Notes: generated by a model from the sequence alone, not told the origin. A stretch of 64,000 nt of DNA from Hippopus hippopus (GCA_946811185.2 OX328106.1:42110311-42174310), one strand, 5' to 3'; counted from the first letter of the stretch, positions 10,395 to 20,672 are shown. Translations and numbers: made by a program.

Positions 10395-10555
10395 GTTTAC
10401 AACCGACAACTGGAACATTGCAGAGTTCTTCAGGAAGAATGGGACAACATCCAACATCATGGAATAACTTCACAATTCTTGTCAATGAGACGAAGCTGGC
10501 AAGTTTTGGTAAACGCGAGGGTGGCCATACTCAATACTTGGTAATCACGTGACTT
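10395..10555 (+). pseudogene. Tc1/mariner-like transposase C-terminus
   Basis: The frame gives LQEEWDNIQHHGITSQFLSM then RRSWQVLVNAR, and after a one-base loss GGHTQYLVIT. This is the family pattern xEEWxxIPxxxIxxLxxSMxRRxxxVxxARGGHTxY. It is only the last ~50 residues. Nothing upstream in this orientation encodes the catalytic core. It is arranged head to head with the minus-strand remnant at 9770-10085. Confidence 0.72.
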
Positions 10556-10735
10556 TTAGTTTGCGGTAAGGAACTTTTTTTTTTTTACCATTTTCTTTTT
10601 CAAAATTTTAAACCATTTGAACAAAATTCTGTGCATCATTCAATTGAATATCAATGAACTGAGTTGAAGGAAATTTAAATCAAGACTTGTTATCTTCCGG
10701 CTGATTTTGTAGCAAGAGTTACTTTAAAACATCTG
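10395..10735 (+). repeat. right arm of inverted Tc1-derived repeat
   Basis: Matches the complement of 9640-9905, including non-coding sequence past the transposase stop, so it is element DNA rather than conserved protein only. Confidence 0.75.
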
Positions 10736-11389
10736 GCTATGGCGGGAAGATGAAGGTTCAGATCCTGACGGCAGAGTTCTGATATCGTGTCACACCGGTA
10801 ACTTTTTGCCCAATTGAATATACAGTAAATATCGCTGTCTTCGACTGGCTGCTACTGATTCCCTGACGAAGCGAGAGCTTTGCAGTTTTTCCCTTCAAAT
10901 AAACGTCCAATGTCCTCCACAAAAAGTAGCAGAAAATAGCATCATGAGCAATGAACTATTTTGCTATTCCTCTTCAAACACATCGACCCTCGGAAAATCG
11001 CTGTCAGTCTAGGCGTTAACTGGTGATAGACCATGCCTCTTTGCCTCGTCACATACCAAAAATAAGTCCTGAAAGAAATGTAAAAAATGCATTCATTCTC
11101 TGGAAAAATAATAAAATCAACTTCAGAAACACATTTTAGACCTCTCCTCTCACACTTCATGATAAAACAGTGTGGAAAAAGTGCTTGGTATCAAATTTTC
11201 AAGTGGGACAACTTTTGACTACTACGATCCGGAAGCATTTCGTTCTAGTGTTACACCATATGATCGGTTGGTAAGCCGCCATCTTGTTATGTAACAGTTA
11301 CCGAATGCCTACCTGCTTAGCGCTTTGGCATAATGTTGGGTCTCAACGTGCAAGAAATGTTTCTCATCAGTCACATATTGGTTTGTCAA
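10736..11389. other. mostly featureless; possible Tc1 terminal repeat
   Basis: At about 11168, CAGTGTGGAAAAAGTGCTTG followed by GGGACAACTTTTGACTACTA resembles a Tc1-type terminal repeat. No matching partner was found. No gene seen in the rest. Confidence 0.35.
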
Positions 11390-11602
11390 ATAACCATTAT
11401 CCTGCTAAATAACTAAAATGATATTTTCAATTCAATAGTAAAACCCCAGTTATTGCTATTTTAAAGTTATGTTTTTGGGAATAATATCTCCTAATCAGAT
11501 AGTGTAGATCCAAGATCAGACTGCACGTTCTGTGCAGTCTGATTTTGATCTACACTATTTGCAAAAGGCCAGTGAGTCGCGCTTAGCAGACTAAGAGTCA
11601 AA
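11390..11602 (-). mobile_element. MITE family A
   Basis: TAACCATTATCCTGCTAAAT at the left, hairpin CAGACTGCACGTTCTGTGCA, right end TTAGCAGACTAAGAGTCAA. Terminal TTAA is decayed. Confidence 0.88.
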
Positions 11603-11784
11603 TAGGGATGACACTTTAATATTAAGAATAAATACCGTGATTTGTACTCTGCATGCACAGAAAGTAAGAGTGTGCCTACATTTATAAAGAAAATCAAACT
11701 TAACATACTCTTGCTAAAACAAATCTATGACAGAAGATTGCTCCTGGAACAGCACTCGCGCCGTAAAAATGGCTTCGTTAAAAA

Positions 11785-11885
11785 ACAAAAAACTTCCAAA
11801 GGTTGACAGGGCCCATCACGATATTAGAACCTGGTACCTGCGATGGGAGAGGCTGACGCTCTAACCTTATACCGCCGACTCCAAC
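11785..11885 (-). mobile_element. possible SINE head
   Basis: Minus strand GGTTAGAGCGTCAGCCTCTC and CCAGGTTCTAATATC give A- and B-box-like spacing. No body recognised. Confidence 0.35.
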
Positions 11886-12144
11886 ACCGCTTTTTTTCCA
11901 AACCTCAACGCATTACATAAATTATCCTTTGTGAGTGACAAATTTGGAAATGGTCAATTAAGTTGCTTGTCAAGTCACAGATCGGCTTACAATATAATAA
12001 AAAGTCGGATCAAATTCCATCGTTTAAAAAAACTCACGGGGTGCGTGGACAGCTGACGTGATTGTAAAATGAAAACGAATAATAAAACCAAGAAGACTAC
12101 AACATATCTTTGTTTTCGACCTTGCCTTACCCTATTGTAAGCCC

Positions 12145-12250
12145 ACAAAGCGCCAAGCACAACCTCGATTGCTTTTGTGGAAAGTGTACATGAAGATAAA
12201 AGTGCACAGATCGTACAGTCTCGAATCTTCGATTTACAGGCCAATGGGGT
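12145..12250 (+). mobile_element. degenerate family A
   Basis: TTTTGTGGAAAGTGTACATG then a mismatched hairpin AAGTGCACAGATCGTACAGT. Ends not visible. Confidence 0.5.
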
Positions 12251-12337
12251 CAAACAATAAAAAAAAAAAAAACAGACCACAAACAATTTTTGTTCTATCC
12301 AAGACTGAGCTTCCAGGATGTCAAAAATAGATTTAGC

Positions 12338-12484
12338 TCATGCGGTCAGTGCAGATCAAGATCATTCAGCGAAGGATGTTTAGTTTGATCTTGGATCTAT
12401 ACCGTCCGCTTGTTTAGATAAGCTTAAAATAACAAATCTTTCTGAGTTTCAGTGGATTGTATTTTCAGCCCTAGAAAGAGGTTA
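12338..12484 (+). mobile_element. degenerate family A
   Basis: TGCGGTCAGTGCAGATCAAG and TTGATCTTGGATCTATACCG keep the outer stem. The inner stem is largely lost. Ends AGAGGTTAA. Confidence 0.6.
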
Positions 12485-12491
12485 AGTGTAT

Positions 12492-12755
12492 ATGAGCCTT
12501 GCTCTAGCAAAAAGGGGCTTAATGTACCTCAGTGGTGCTTGATACCGAGCGAGTCATCACATGATTATGGATCCGTAATAGTCACTTTTTTAACAACCGA
12601 CTTAATCATAAGGTAGACTGATCCTTGGTCATACAGAAAATTGACGAATAGCGAAAAGTTTCGGCCAAGGTCAGCCTGCGCGGAGTGCGCAGGCTAACCT
12701 GAGTCGATACTTTTCGCAGATGCATTAAGTACCCTTTTCACAGAGCATAGCTCAT
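12492..12755 (-). mobile_element. MITE family C, full length
   Basis: ATGAGCCTTGCTCTAGCAAA at the left, CAGAGCATAGCTCAT at the right. Core GTCAGCCTGCGCGGAGTGCG with one unpaired base. Confidence 0.92.
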
Positions 12756-12779
12756 ACATTTGCGCTGAAATGGTTAAAG

Positions 12780-12860
12780 GATCGACACACGTTTGAAGGT
12801 GAGAGGTCCTGCGTGCCTTTGTTATAAAAAGCTCTGGGTTCGAGCCTTATCTACAAAGCC
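12780..12860 (+). mobile_element. possible SINE head
   Basis: GCTCTGGGTTCGAGCCTTAT supplies a B-box-like GGTTCGAGCC. The upstream A box is weak. Confidence 0.3.
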
Positions 12861-13321
12861 TGCTTTTCATGAAACAAATCCTCTTCTAAGTTTGACTAAC
12901 AGATACAATGATAACGTTGCAGATGATCGGCTTTGAATAATTGACTGGATTTCAACTTAAATTTCAATGTAAATTAAACATATCTTGAAAAAGGCCAAAA
13001 TAGCTTTAAAATTTGCACCTCCCGCCCCAAGTTGTTTCAATTTCTCCCTTATTTAGCTTTGTAAGCTAGTTTTGATCTTCATTTGCAGGATGCAAATTAA
13101 TCTGGCCTAAATAGCTTTTGGTAGCCGTCTAAATAGACTGGGTAAATTACCGGATATGACCAATAACCGGATAGAATGTGGGGAAATTCGAAACTATAAT
13201 ATTAATTTCGTGTAAACGATTTATCAAATGTCGATTGAATCGCAGGTACACGCAGTATGTAGTTCCTTTTTTGTTGGAATACTCATCGCTTTTGTCTTAA
13301 TTTGCGGGAAATTACTCGATA

Positions 13322-13584
13322 TGGCCTGCAACACGCGAAAAGGAGCATTCGGACATTTGCGTAAAGTGTCGTCTCGGATCAGCCTGCGCAGTCCGTGCAG
13401 GCTAATCAGAAACGACACTTTCCGTTTTTATGTAATTTTCTGTTTTGCGCAAGTCTACTGAAGAACAAAATCTTATGTAGACGTAAAGTGCCGTCTCGGA
13501 TTAGCCTGCGCGGACTGCGCAGGGTGATCCGAGACAACACTTTACGCAAATGTCCGAATGCCCCTTTTCGCGTGTTGCAAGCCA
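13322..13584 (+). mobile_element. MITE family D, full length (263 bp)
   Basis: TGGCCTGCAACACGCG to CGCGTGTTGCAAGCCA, flanked by TA on each side. Arms and both inner hairpins are nearly identical to the other three copies, which suggests recent spread. Confidence 0.93.
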
Positions 13585-14104
13585 TATATTGTTGTCTATT
13601 AAATTGATAGGATAATAGCATCGTCCCGGAAGCTCGCTCGATACCATACCGGGTTTGTAATATCGGGATTGAGATTACGAAATGTGGCTGGGCTCGGTCT
13701 AAACTATTACTGTGCTTTGATAAAAATGGTAATATGTAGGTCTGGCAAAGGATACTTTTTTTACATCCCTGCAATGTTTTGCAGTTTAAATTGTCATTCA
13801 ACAGTAAGTTAACACGTATAAATTATTCTGTAAACCGCAAAAAGATTTTTATAGATTTTTGGAAGAGAGAGAGAAAACAAAAGAGGGAATTTGGTAGATC
13901 TACATATTTTTATAACTAAAATTGAATGATATATCTAAAATTGCTGTTATTATTTAATGCAACAATAATCTTATAAAGAATGCAAATAGATAAATAAATT
14001 AAATCGATTGTACAATACAAAATATACCTTTTAATAAGTTGAAATGATATTTTCAGAAGACAGAACATTTCAAGTTATTTATTGGCAGAATGTGCCATAA
14101 AAAG
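13585..14104. other. no gene seen
   Basis: AT-rich DNA with a short AGAGAGAG run near 13865. The 131-residue minus-strand frame here runs into the D element and is not supported as a gene. Confidence 0.45.
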
Positions 14105-14149
14105 TTGGACAGTAGATTCAAGATTAAACAGCACATTCTGTACAGTCTG
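14105..14149 (-). mobile_element. family A hairpin, left half (split by E)
   Basis: GGACAGTAGATTCAAGATTA then CAGCACATTCTGTACAGTCTG. The A sequence resumes at 14337 with TCTGATCTTGGTCTGCACTG. Confidence 0.8.
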
Positions 14150-14336
14150 GGTCCGTATTCACCGACGATTCTTTATTTTCGTTCTTAGTCTAATTCAAAA
14201 TTCAGGAAGAAACCAAAACTTCTTAATTGGTTGAACCATTTGGTTTAGCCAATCAGAAGTTGTGTTATTTTCAAATTTAGAAAATTCTTGAGAATAAGAT
14301 TATTAATATTCTTAAGAATATTTTGTGAATACAAAC
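14150..14336. mobile_element. MITE family E inserted in A
   Basis: GGTCCGTATTCACCGACGAT to TTTTGTGAATACAAAC. It is flanked by TCTG on both sides (14146-14149 and 14337-14340), a likely 4-bp target duplication. Centre ATTGGTTGAACCATTTGGTT. Confidence 0.88.
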
Positions 14337-14400
14337 TCTGATCTTGGTCTGCACTGTTCGCAGAAGCAATAGACATCACAAATAGGCCTACAGTCCCTTA
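14337..14400 (-). mobile_element. family A hairpin, right half (split by E)
   Basis: Continues the A stem: TCTGATCTTGGTCTGCACTG, then TTCGCAGAAGC. Confidence 0.75.
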
Positions 14401-14884
14401 CACGAGCAATGTCGTAGTTTTCGGGTGTCAGTACTGTGAGATCTTTTTATCGATAGCGAGAGAATTCGAATACTTCAATGCACCTGTTTTAGGGCTTTTA
14501 AAACATACTAAGGGAATCCGCCTTCCTGGTAAAAATAAAACACAAAAGGACTGGATGGATGGCTGCACTGGCTACCATGGCAAAACAAGATACTGTTGAA
14601 ACGGACCTAAAACAACAAAACAGCAAACAAAATAGGTTTCGATTCATCGATGACGTATCGTCGATAACTGATATTTAGCATACAAAGGGAGATAATTCGT
14701 GTCAAATTTTCCAATACCTTGAGAAAGTTTAAAGATACATCCTCACAGTCAGAGGAAAAAAAAAAAAGAAAAACTCTGTAAAATTTGACACTGTAGAATG
14801 GTTCAAAATTCAGTCAAGCTATGTAAACATTGATAGATTACCTATATATATGATGTAAGAGATAAATACATATATCCGCAAATC
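14401..14884. other. no gene seen
   Basis: Contains CATCGATGACGTATCGTCGA (overlapping small palindromes) near 14645 but no gene. Confidence 0.4.
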
Positions 14885-15151
14885 GGAAACGTCACAACGG
14901 TGGTTTCTTTGATGGCCCCAAGAAAATGAAATGCATTTTCTATCGGTTGTAATCTATGCAACGTTGCAATCGTCAGGGGCAATATTTGGCATGAAGATAC
15001 AAGAACGATTAAAGCTTGATAAAATCAAGATCATATGGATTAAAAACTGGCTGAAAACGAGTATAGACGTATCTTTAAATTTCCATTTATAAACTACAAA
15101 CTGATAAATTACAGTTATTATTTGCCTATTGTCGAGGAAAACATCGAGCAC
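14885..15151 (-). pseudogene. fragment related to the 34.3-34.8 kb reading frame
   Basis: The minus strand encodes CIFMPNIAPDDCNVA, a stop, then ITTDRKCISFS in the same frame. This parallels CIFVPNVAPDGCKVA-QITTDRKCISFS at 34259-34377. Many differences between the copies fall at synonymous third positions. Similarity runs about 200 bp, including KDTSILVF against KNTSLPVF upstream, but no signal peptide is present here. It carries an in-frame stop and is a fragment. The function is unknown. It also shows what the site looks like without the D insertion. Confidence 0.5.
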
Positions 15152-15267
15152 TTAATGTCTAAAATGAATTATATACACAATTTATCCAATAGAAATATTA
15201 AGTTATTTATTTACTAACAGATATATCATCTATGAGCGATTTTAACTGTCATGTCAACTGGTTCCAT

Positions 15268-15512
15268 TTTAAGCCTAAAGCCTGCTATATAACTAAAATG
15301 AAACTATTAAGTACGAGCGTATATTTTAAAAAAAACCCAAAGATTGCTTTGTCAATGTTGTTTTTTTTTTTTTTTTTGGGGGGGGGGAGGGGGGGCGAAA
15401 TATATCCTTATCGGACAGTGTGGATCAAAGATCAGACTGCACATTCTGTGCAGTCTGATCTTTATCTACACTGTCCGCAAAAAAGGTCCTTGACTCGCGT
15501 TTAGCTGTATAA
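15268..15512 (-). mobile_element. MITE family A with homopolymer expansion
   Basis: CCTGCTATATAACTAAAATG at the left; hairpin CAGACTGCACATTCTGTGCA. A run of about 17 T then about 18 mostly G lies at 15360-15396 inside the element. The right end is decayed (TTTAGCTGTATAAA). Confidence 0.85.
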
Positions 15513-15537
15513 ATAATTTGTACACAGTTCAACTCTT

Positions 15538-15712
15538 TACCATGACGACAGAATTTTGGACTTCTACAAAATTCAAAGCAGTTGCAGACGACGAATTAAT
15601 TGAAACTAAGATAACGGTAAACATTATGGGAAAATGAAAAAATATTGGTACTGCAGTGTTTTAAAAGCCTCCTTCCTACCTGGGGTTGTCAAAACATGGG
15701 ATAGTCTGTTAA
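15538..15712 (+). mobile_element. MITE family B, core deleted
   Basis: TTCAACTCTTTACCATGACG to GGATAGTCTGTTAA. The hairpin arms are mostly lost (AATATTGGTACTGCAG remains). Its last TTAA is shared with the next B copy. Confidence 0.82.
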
Positions 15713-15922
15713 CCCTCTACCACACAGACCCGAGTTTTAACGACCCTGAGGAAGAAGCCTTTTTAAAACATTCTGTGAAAATGAGAAAATGCTGGTTACC
15801 AGCATTTTCTCACAGTCTTTTCTACCGTTTGAAAGACAAATTCCATCACTTGAGCTATAATTAAATTGTCGTCTGTAAATGCTATCAATTTGGATCAGTT
15901 TTTGTCGTGTGGTATGAGTTAA
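15709..15922 (-). mobile_element. MITE family B abutting B
   Basis: TTAACCCTCTACCACACAG to GGTATGAGTTAA, hairpin centre AATGCTGGTTACCAGCATT with shortened outer arms. It is in inverted orientation to the preceding copy. Confidence 0.9.
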
Positions 15923-16039
15923 ATGTTTAGCCATTAACACATAAATACATGTAGCTAGATAACTGAAATAGACTTTTTCAATTATAGAAATGGCCAAATT
16001 ATTAAACTTTTACTGAGGTTTATGACAGAATATTAAACA

Positions 16040-16150
16040 GTGGAAAGTTTCATTCCAGATCAGACGTAGAAGCCAGAGGGTTAGACTATGTAGTCTGATC
16101 TTGCTCCATACCTGTATGCAAAAGACATTCTTGGCTAGCATTGAAACTTA
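16040..16150 (-). mobile_element. degenerate family A
   Basis: CCAGATCAGACGTAGAAGCC and ATGTAGTCTGATCTTGCTCC are the remains of the stem. No termini. Confidence 0.5.
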
Positions 16151-16263
16151 GAAGAGTATCCAAGTCAAACGGCCAGTCTTGAGGATTTTAGGAAAAGAAT
16201 TCATGTAAGCATGGTATGAGTGCGTAATCAAAGATTATGCTAACTCTGTAACGTATTCTGGGC

Positions 16264-16607
16264 TTAACCAATATGCTGCTAAGCGCGACTCACTGACCTT
16301 TTGCGGACAGTGTAGATCAAGATCAGACTGCACAGAACGTGCAGTCTGATCTTGAATCTACACTGTCCGATATGGGGATATTTCTTGCCAAAAAATAAGT
16401 TTTACTTGCAATTAGCAAAGACACATTTTCTCTCTAATATTGTCAAAAAGTGTACCATAGGAAATTAAATGAACCGTATTTGTACAATAATTAATTCGGT
16501 AAACAGTCACTTCAAGCTCTTGCAGCGAGATTTACTTAATAATGGGATTATTATGGTTTTACTATCGGATTGAAAGTTTTATGTAAGTTATTTAGCAGGA
16601 TAAGGCT
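16264..16607 (+). mobile_element. MITE family A interrupted by ~128 bp
   Basis: Left end TTAACCAATATGCTGCTAAG and intact hairpin. After TGCAATTAGCAAAG comes unrelated sequence (about 16421-16548). The A right part TTTTACTATCGGATTGAAAG and TTAGCAGGATAAGGC then resumes. Confidence 0.82.
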
Positions 16608-16639
16608 GAATTCATTCCAAAACGGTCAACTGTTACTCC

Positions 16640-16802
16640 AGAGTATCTTAGATTCATTCATTCTTGTTTTCACTACTGTTTTTTGTATGGCATTCCTTTG
16701 CCTTCTTTGATCTTTTTAAAACAGTTTATTTGTCATGTCAGTTTTTATAACTGACGATCCTCTTGTAATGCGGTTCTGAATAAACTTCTGTTCTGTTCTG
16801 TT
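16640..16802 (+). mobile_element. 3' end of a short non-LTR element
   Basis: GTAATGCGGTTCTGAATAAA at 16766-16784 (polyadenylation-like AATAAA) is followed by three TTCTG units (16786-16800), a tail typical of some LINE families. No coding part remains. Confidence 0.45.
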
Positions 16803-16878
16803 AAGTGTTGAAGAGAAATTTAAGAGTTTTCGCAGTTAGGGTCGGTCAAGATTAGTCTAGGTATCCCTGTATAGGCGG

Positions 16879-16926
16879 ACGTTACTTTGTCAAAATGTCA
16901 TTATGTCATTTTTGACAAAGTAACGT
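16879..16926. repeat. 17-bp perfect inverted repeat
   Basis: ACGTTACTTTGTCAAAA and its exact complement TTTTGACAAAGTAACGT are separated by 14 bases (TGTCATTATGTCAT). It does not belong to families A-E. Confidence 0.85.
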
Positions 16927-16972
16927 TTGAATATATAAAGGGGAAAATGATCGGGCCGCAGTGGAACCAAGG

Positions 16973-17012
16973 CTAGTCAAGATCAGACTGTAAAGAAAGC
17001 GCATGGTGACCA
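16973..17012 (+). mobile_element. family A core fragment beside E
   Basis: CTAGTCAAGATCAGACTGTA then AAAGAAAGCGCATGGTGACC is a decayed A hairpin, directly left of the E copy. Confidence 0.5.
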
Positions 17013-17387
17013 GGCCCCGTATTTATCAACCATTTTACATAACACTCAATTTGGTTTAGCCAGTCAGAAATTGCGTTACTTTGAAAAGAAGAAAACTCGT
17101 AGAAATTTTATTGAGAATGCTATTAATGCTAAGAATTCTATGAACCTTTAGGCAGTTAAGAGCGACACGAGGACCTTTTGCGGACAGCGTAGATCAAGAT
17201 CAGACTGCACAGAACGTGCAGTCTGATCTTGGATCTACATAGTCCGATAAGGAGATATTTGACCCCCCCCCCCCCCCACTTGAATATATTTGAAATAGCA
17301 ATGTTTGGATGTTTACTGTCGACTTGAAAGTTTTATTTTAGTTATTTAGCAAAATAAGGGTCGAGAATAGTCGGTAAATACGGCCCC
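17013..17387. mobile_element. MITE family E, split by an A insertion
   Basis: Left piece GGCCCCGTATTTATCAACCA, AATTTGGTTTAGCCAGTCAG and GCTAAGAATTCTA; right piece GAGAATAGTCGGTAAATACG then GCCCC. The left arm of the central palindrome is deleted. A full A element lies between the pieces. Confidence 0.78.
17142..17361 (+). mobile_element. MITE family A inserted in E
   Basis: GAACCTTTAGGCAGTTAAGA to TTTAGCAAAATAAGGG, intact hairpin, with a poly-C run (about 17265-17278) in the right part. Confidence 0.88.
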
Positions 17388-17435
17388 AGAAGAAGCATGT
17401 TGGTCAATGTTTCATTTAGTTTTTTTTTTTCTTAC

Positions 17436-17645
17436 TTACCCTTAGGCTGCTAAGCGCGACTCACTGACCTTTTACGGAAAGTGTAGATTAATATCAGACT
17501 ACACAGAACGTGCAGTCTGATCTCGAACCTACACTATCCGATAGGGAGACATTTTTCTCCAAAACATAAGTTTGAAGGAGCATTACTTGGGTTTTTACTC
17601 TCGGCTTGAAAATTTCATTTAAGTTATTTAGCAGGATAAAGGCTA
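17436..17645 (+). mobile_element. MITE family A
   Basis: TTACCCTTAGGCTGCTAAGC to TTTAGCAGGATAAAGG; hairpin CAGACTACACAGAACGTGCA with one mismatch. Confidence 0.9.
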
Positions 17646-18039
17646 ATGAGTCACAGAGCTAGTTTCGTTAAAACAGCACCTTTGTAGGGCGTGTCATGGA
17701 GTTTTTATTCCTTTTTGTCATTCTTTCTTCAAAGCTCATGTAGCCATTTTGTATCAATATTTTCAGTATGACAAATGCGATTAATTAAAATGAAGAAATA
17801 TTTTGAAATTAATTGGTACTAAACAGCACGTGGTATTGCCTTGTTCAACAGAGATATTATAGTTATTGACCGGTGTGTACGCGAAATGAATATCCACTTA
17901 AGAAACACCAGGACACGCCCTCTTTGAATCATAGCATCCTTAGACACGCCTCTTTGTCTTGTCTACTCACTGCGCATGTGAAACTGTAACTCGATATCAA
18001 ATGTACGCTTAGAATGCCACCGAAATCGATTCTTTTCCA
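17646..18039. other. no gene seen
   Basis: Has two related short pieces, GGACACGCCCTCTTTGAATC and AGACACGCCTCTTTGTCTTG, about 32 bases apart. No gene. Confidence 0.4.
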
Positions 18040-18274
18040 TTCCTTACCAGCCGACAAGATTTTGAATTTGTCCAAATTGGGGTCATTTGCAGACGACAAA
18101 TGGGAAAAAAAAAGTCTAAAAGTTTCAATTTGTTTTTAGCAAGAACGAAAAACTTTGGAAGAAAAGGGGGAAAAATGTTCTGCTGGTCACCTGCAACCTC
18201 CTCAGTTTCAATTATGTCAAAAGCTTTTTCCTCGGGGTCATCAAGATTCGGGATCGTTTGGTGAGGTGTTGAAT
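18040..18274 (+). mobile_element. MITE family B, diverged
   Basis: TTCCTTACCAGCCGACAAGA to GTTTGGTGAGGTGTTGAATT. The hairpin is much decayed (TGTTCTGCTGGTCACCTGCA). Confidence 0.72.
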
Positions 18275-18485
18275 TAGCGTTTTATTAAATAGAAATAGAG
18301 AGAAAAAAAATCACGATTTTTGTCAATATTTGATAATCTCCGATTATTGGCACTTAGTTGTGGCGTCATAATTAAATCATTTGTTTGATCAGAATCAATA
18401 TTTCGCTCCGACTTTCAAAGCTTATTTAGAAAACAAATATTGTAACATTCACATCTGGAACATTTTTTTTTTTTGTCTCTGAATG

Positions 18486-18693
18486 TAAACCCATAGGCTG
18501 CTAAGCGGGACTCACTGACCTTTTGCGGCCAGTGTAGATCAAAGATCAGACTGCACAGAACGTGCAGTCTGATCTTGGATCTACATAGTCCGATAAGGAG
18601 AGATTTTTACCCAAAAAGTAAGTTTGAAGAAACATTATTCGGGTCTGTACTTTCGCCTTGAAAGTTTAATTCAGTTTAGCAGGATAAGGGTCA
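18486..18693 (+). mobile_element. MITE family A
   Basis: AAACCCATAGGCTGCTAAGC to TTTAGCAGGATAAGGGT; intact hairpin. Confidence 0.9.
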
Positions 18694-19480
18694 ATGCATA
18701 TTTCAAAACAAACTGAAATAGTCCCACCCACCCCAAATAATTAGTTATTTTTCATAATCGTCGTTTTTATTGTCTGAGGAATAAAATAATGTTTAAACTA
18801 AAACGGACAGACAAGTAGATAACAGATTTGACTGCACTTTCAGATCTTGATCCTCGGCCCATGTTAGCCAAAATACGTCGCCTATTGTGCTGAAAAATAA
18901 AACAAAAAAAAAAACGAAACCAAAATGGTGTCGGTATATTTTCCGGTCAAATGTCGTGTGGAGATGGGACAGGCGGATGGACCCTAGAAAATTAAACACA
19001 GTCGCGAAACAATGATGGATCGAAACAGCCAAATTTGGTCTCACCGGAAAGTCAATTAACAAAATACTTGGCTTTAAAATCGAGCAAACACAAAAACAAG
19101 TGCTCCATAAGTTGAACTAAATGACAGAATATTGTTACATATTGTTCCCTATAGGAAATCAATTACGAGAGATGGGTCGGCCCCATTGACAAATTTTCAT
19201 TTGATTATGGAACTGTTTCGACCTTCACACTAACTGTACTTGGCTGTGATTTTAGACCAAAAAAAGTCGAGCGAATGGACAAATATTTTGAAGGAATGGA
19301 AAACTGAACGATTACATATGAGCAATTGTTCATTTTCCTACAATGTTTTGAAATACAAATACTCAGTGAGTGTGGCATTGTTTTGTTTTTTTCATTTTGT
19401 TGAACAAGTAAAAGATCCGCGGATTTTCTGAAGACGTAAGAATAATCAAAGAAATCAATCACACAGATACCCGGGTGTAA
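18694..19480. other. no gene seen
   Basis: Weak A-like CAGATTTGACTGCACTTTCA at about 18823 and weak B-like AATTGTTCATTTTCCTACAA near 19324. Short minus-strand frames have no recognisable domain. Confidence 0.35.
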
Positions 19481-19499
19481 CAAACCAATCAGACATAGA

Positions 19500-20345
19500 C
19501 ATACATTTATTACGACTTGTACATACAGTACCTCATCACAAAAATACAACAATGACATATAATAATAACAGTCACGTTCGATCATAGGTTAATTCATAAG
19601 TATTATACATGTATAACGGTTTGCAAAGAAGCGGAATATGGAATGTTACAATACATACTGATGAAAGACGTGTCCTTACATGTTGACCAAAACATGTACA
19701 CAGAGAAACATAAATCATATCGAAGAAACAATGGAATAATACTCAAAAGGAAGTTATAATAAATTAATATTATTATTACTGGTAGTAAATGTTTTCTTTT
19801 TTTTAGAATGAACTTGTTAAAGATAATGTAGGACCTACGAAAAATTTCTTAGCGATTTGGCCTTTTTTACAAATATTGCTAACCTTTTTATTTCATTGTG
19901 GTTTTCTGGTGATATTAGATACCAAAATTTTATAAAACTTGTTTTTTTTGTGTGTGTGTAGTATTTGTTTTATGTATTTCTCAATTCCGTGTACAACGTG
20001 CAGATTAAAATAAAATGGTGCTCATCCTCAATATCATGGGTATTACATTTCAAACAATACCTTGCACTTCTTAAGTTAAACCTTCCCATATCGTCCTGTT
20101 TCTATTTTTAAATGATGAGATGACATACGTAGTTTTGAAAGACAAATTTTTGATCTTTTAGATAAAATGAACAGAACACGTTTATGAACATTTCTTGTGA
20201 ATATTGTAATTGTATACCTATTTTCAGTTTGTAATTCCTTGGTCATTTCTAAAACATCATTTTCTTTTGTGTACTGTTTTTGTTTATTTTCTTTTATAAA
20301 AAAAAGAAATATATGTGCTTGTGGATCGTACTATAAGATGGCTTT
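19500..20345 (-). mobile_element. non-LTR retrotransposon 3' end
   Basis: Minus-strand coding remnant (19835-20340) with about 330 bp of AT-rich probable 3' untranslated sequence to its left. The exact 3' end is uncertain. Confidence 0.6.
19835..20340 (-). pseudogene. C-terminal part of a non-LTR retrotransposon ORF
   Basis: Read on the minus strand, about 160 codons are open apart from one frameshift (near 20085) and one stop (near 19965). In order: KENDVLEMTKELQ, ICLSKLRMSSHHLKIETGRY, then RYCLKCNTHDIEDEHHFILI followed by C, Y and LR, and near the end PENHNEIKRLAIFVKKAKSL before the stop. The C-x2-C, EDEHHFILIC, Y, LR arrangement is the zinc-knuckle-like tail at the end of many LINE polyproteins, and here all four metal-binding residues are kept. 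It is 5' truncated, with no reverse transcriptase domain. It matches the fragment at 9360-9623 in layout. Confidence 0.72.
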
Positions 20346-20494
20346 TTTGAGTTATTTAAAAATACGTTAACTAATTTATTTTTACATCTGTTTCATTAAT
20401 TCTTTCACAACTAAATAAATAAGTTCGCTTTTTCAAAGGTCACTAATACACTTTTACTGAAGATGAAGAACCACTCTGATCATTATCTAGAATA

Positions 20495-20606
20495 AAGTAG
20501 TGGAAAGTGTAGATCAGAGATCAGACTGCACGTTTTGTGCAGTCTGATCTTGATCTACACTGTCCACAAAAGCTTCTTGTGTCCTCTACAGTAAGGAAAG
20601 AGTTAA
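20495..20606 (-). mobile_element. MITE family A, right half
   Basis: Starts in the outer stem (GGAAAGTGTAGATCAGAGAT), intact hairpin, ends GGAAAGAGTTAA. A further core scrap, GACTGACAGTCTGATCGAGG, lies at about 20633-20672. Confidence 0.8.
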
Positions 20607-20672
20607 GGTTTTAAGGATGCAGAGGTATCATTAGACTGACAGTCTGATCGAGGTTTACACTCCCCGTTAAAT

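Noticed and set aside
11168..11225. Tc1-type terminal inverted repeat
   Set aside because: No matching inverted partner found within several kilobases.
13406..13801. 131-codon minus-strand frame
   Set aside because: Its C-terminal part is the D element terminal arm, which gives the same NTRKGAFGHLRKV peptide at every D copy.
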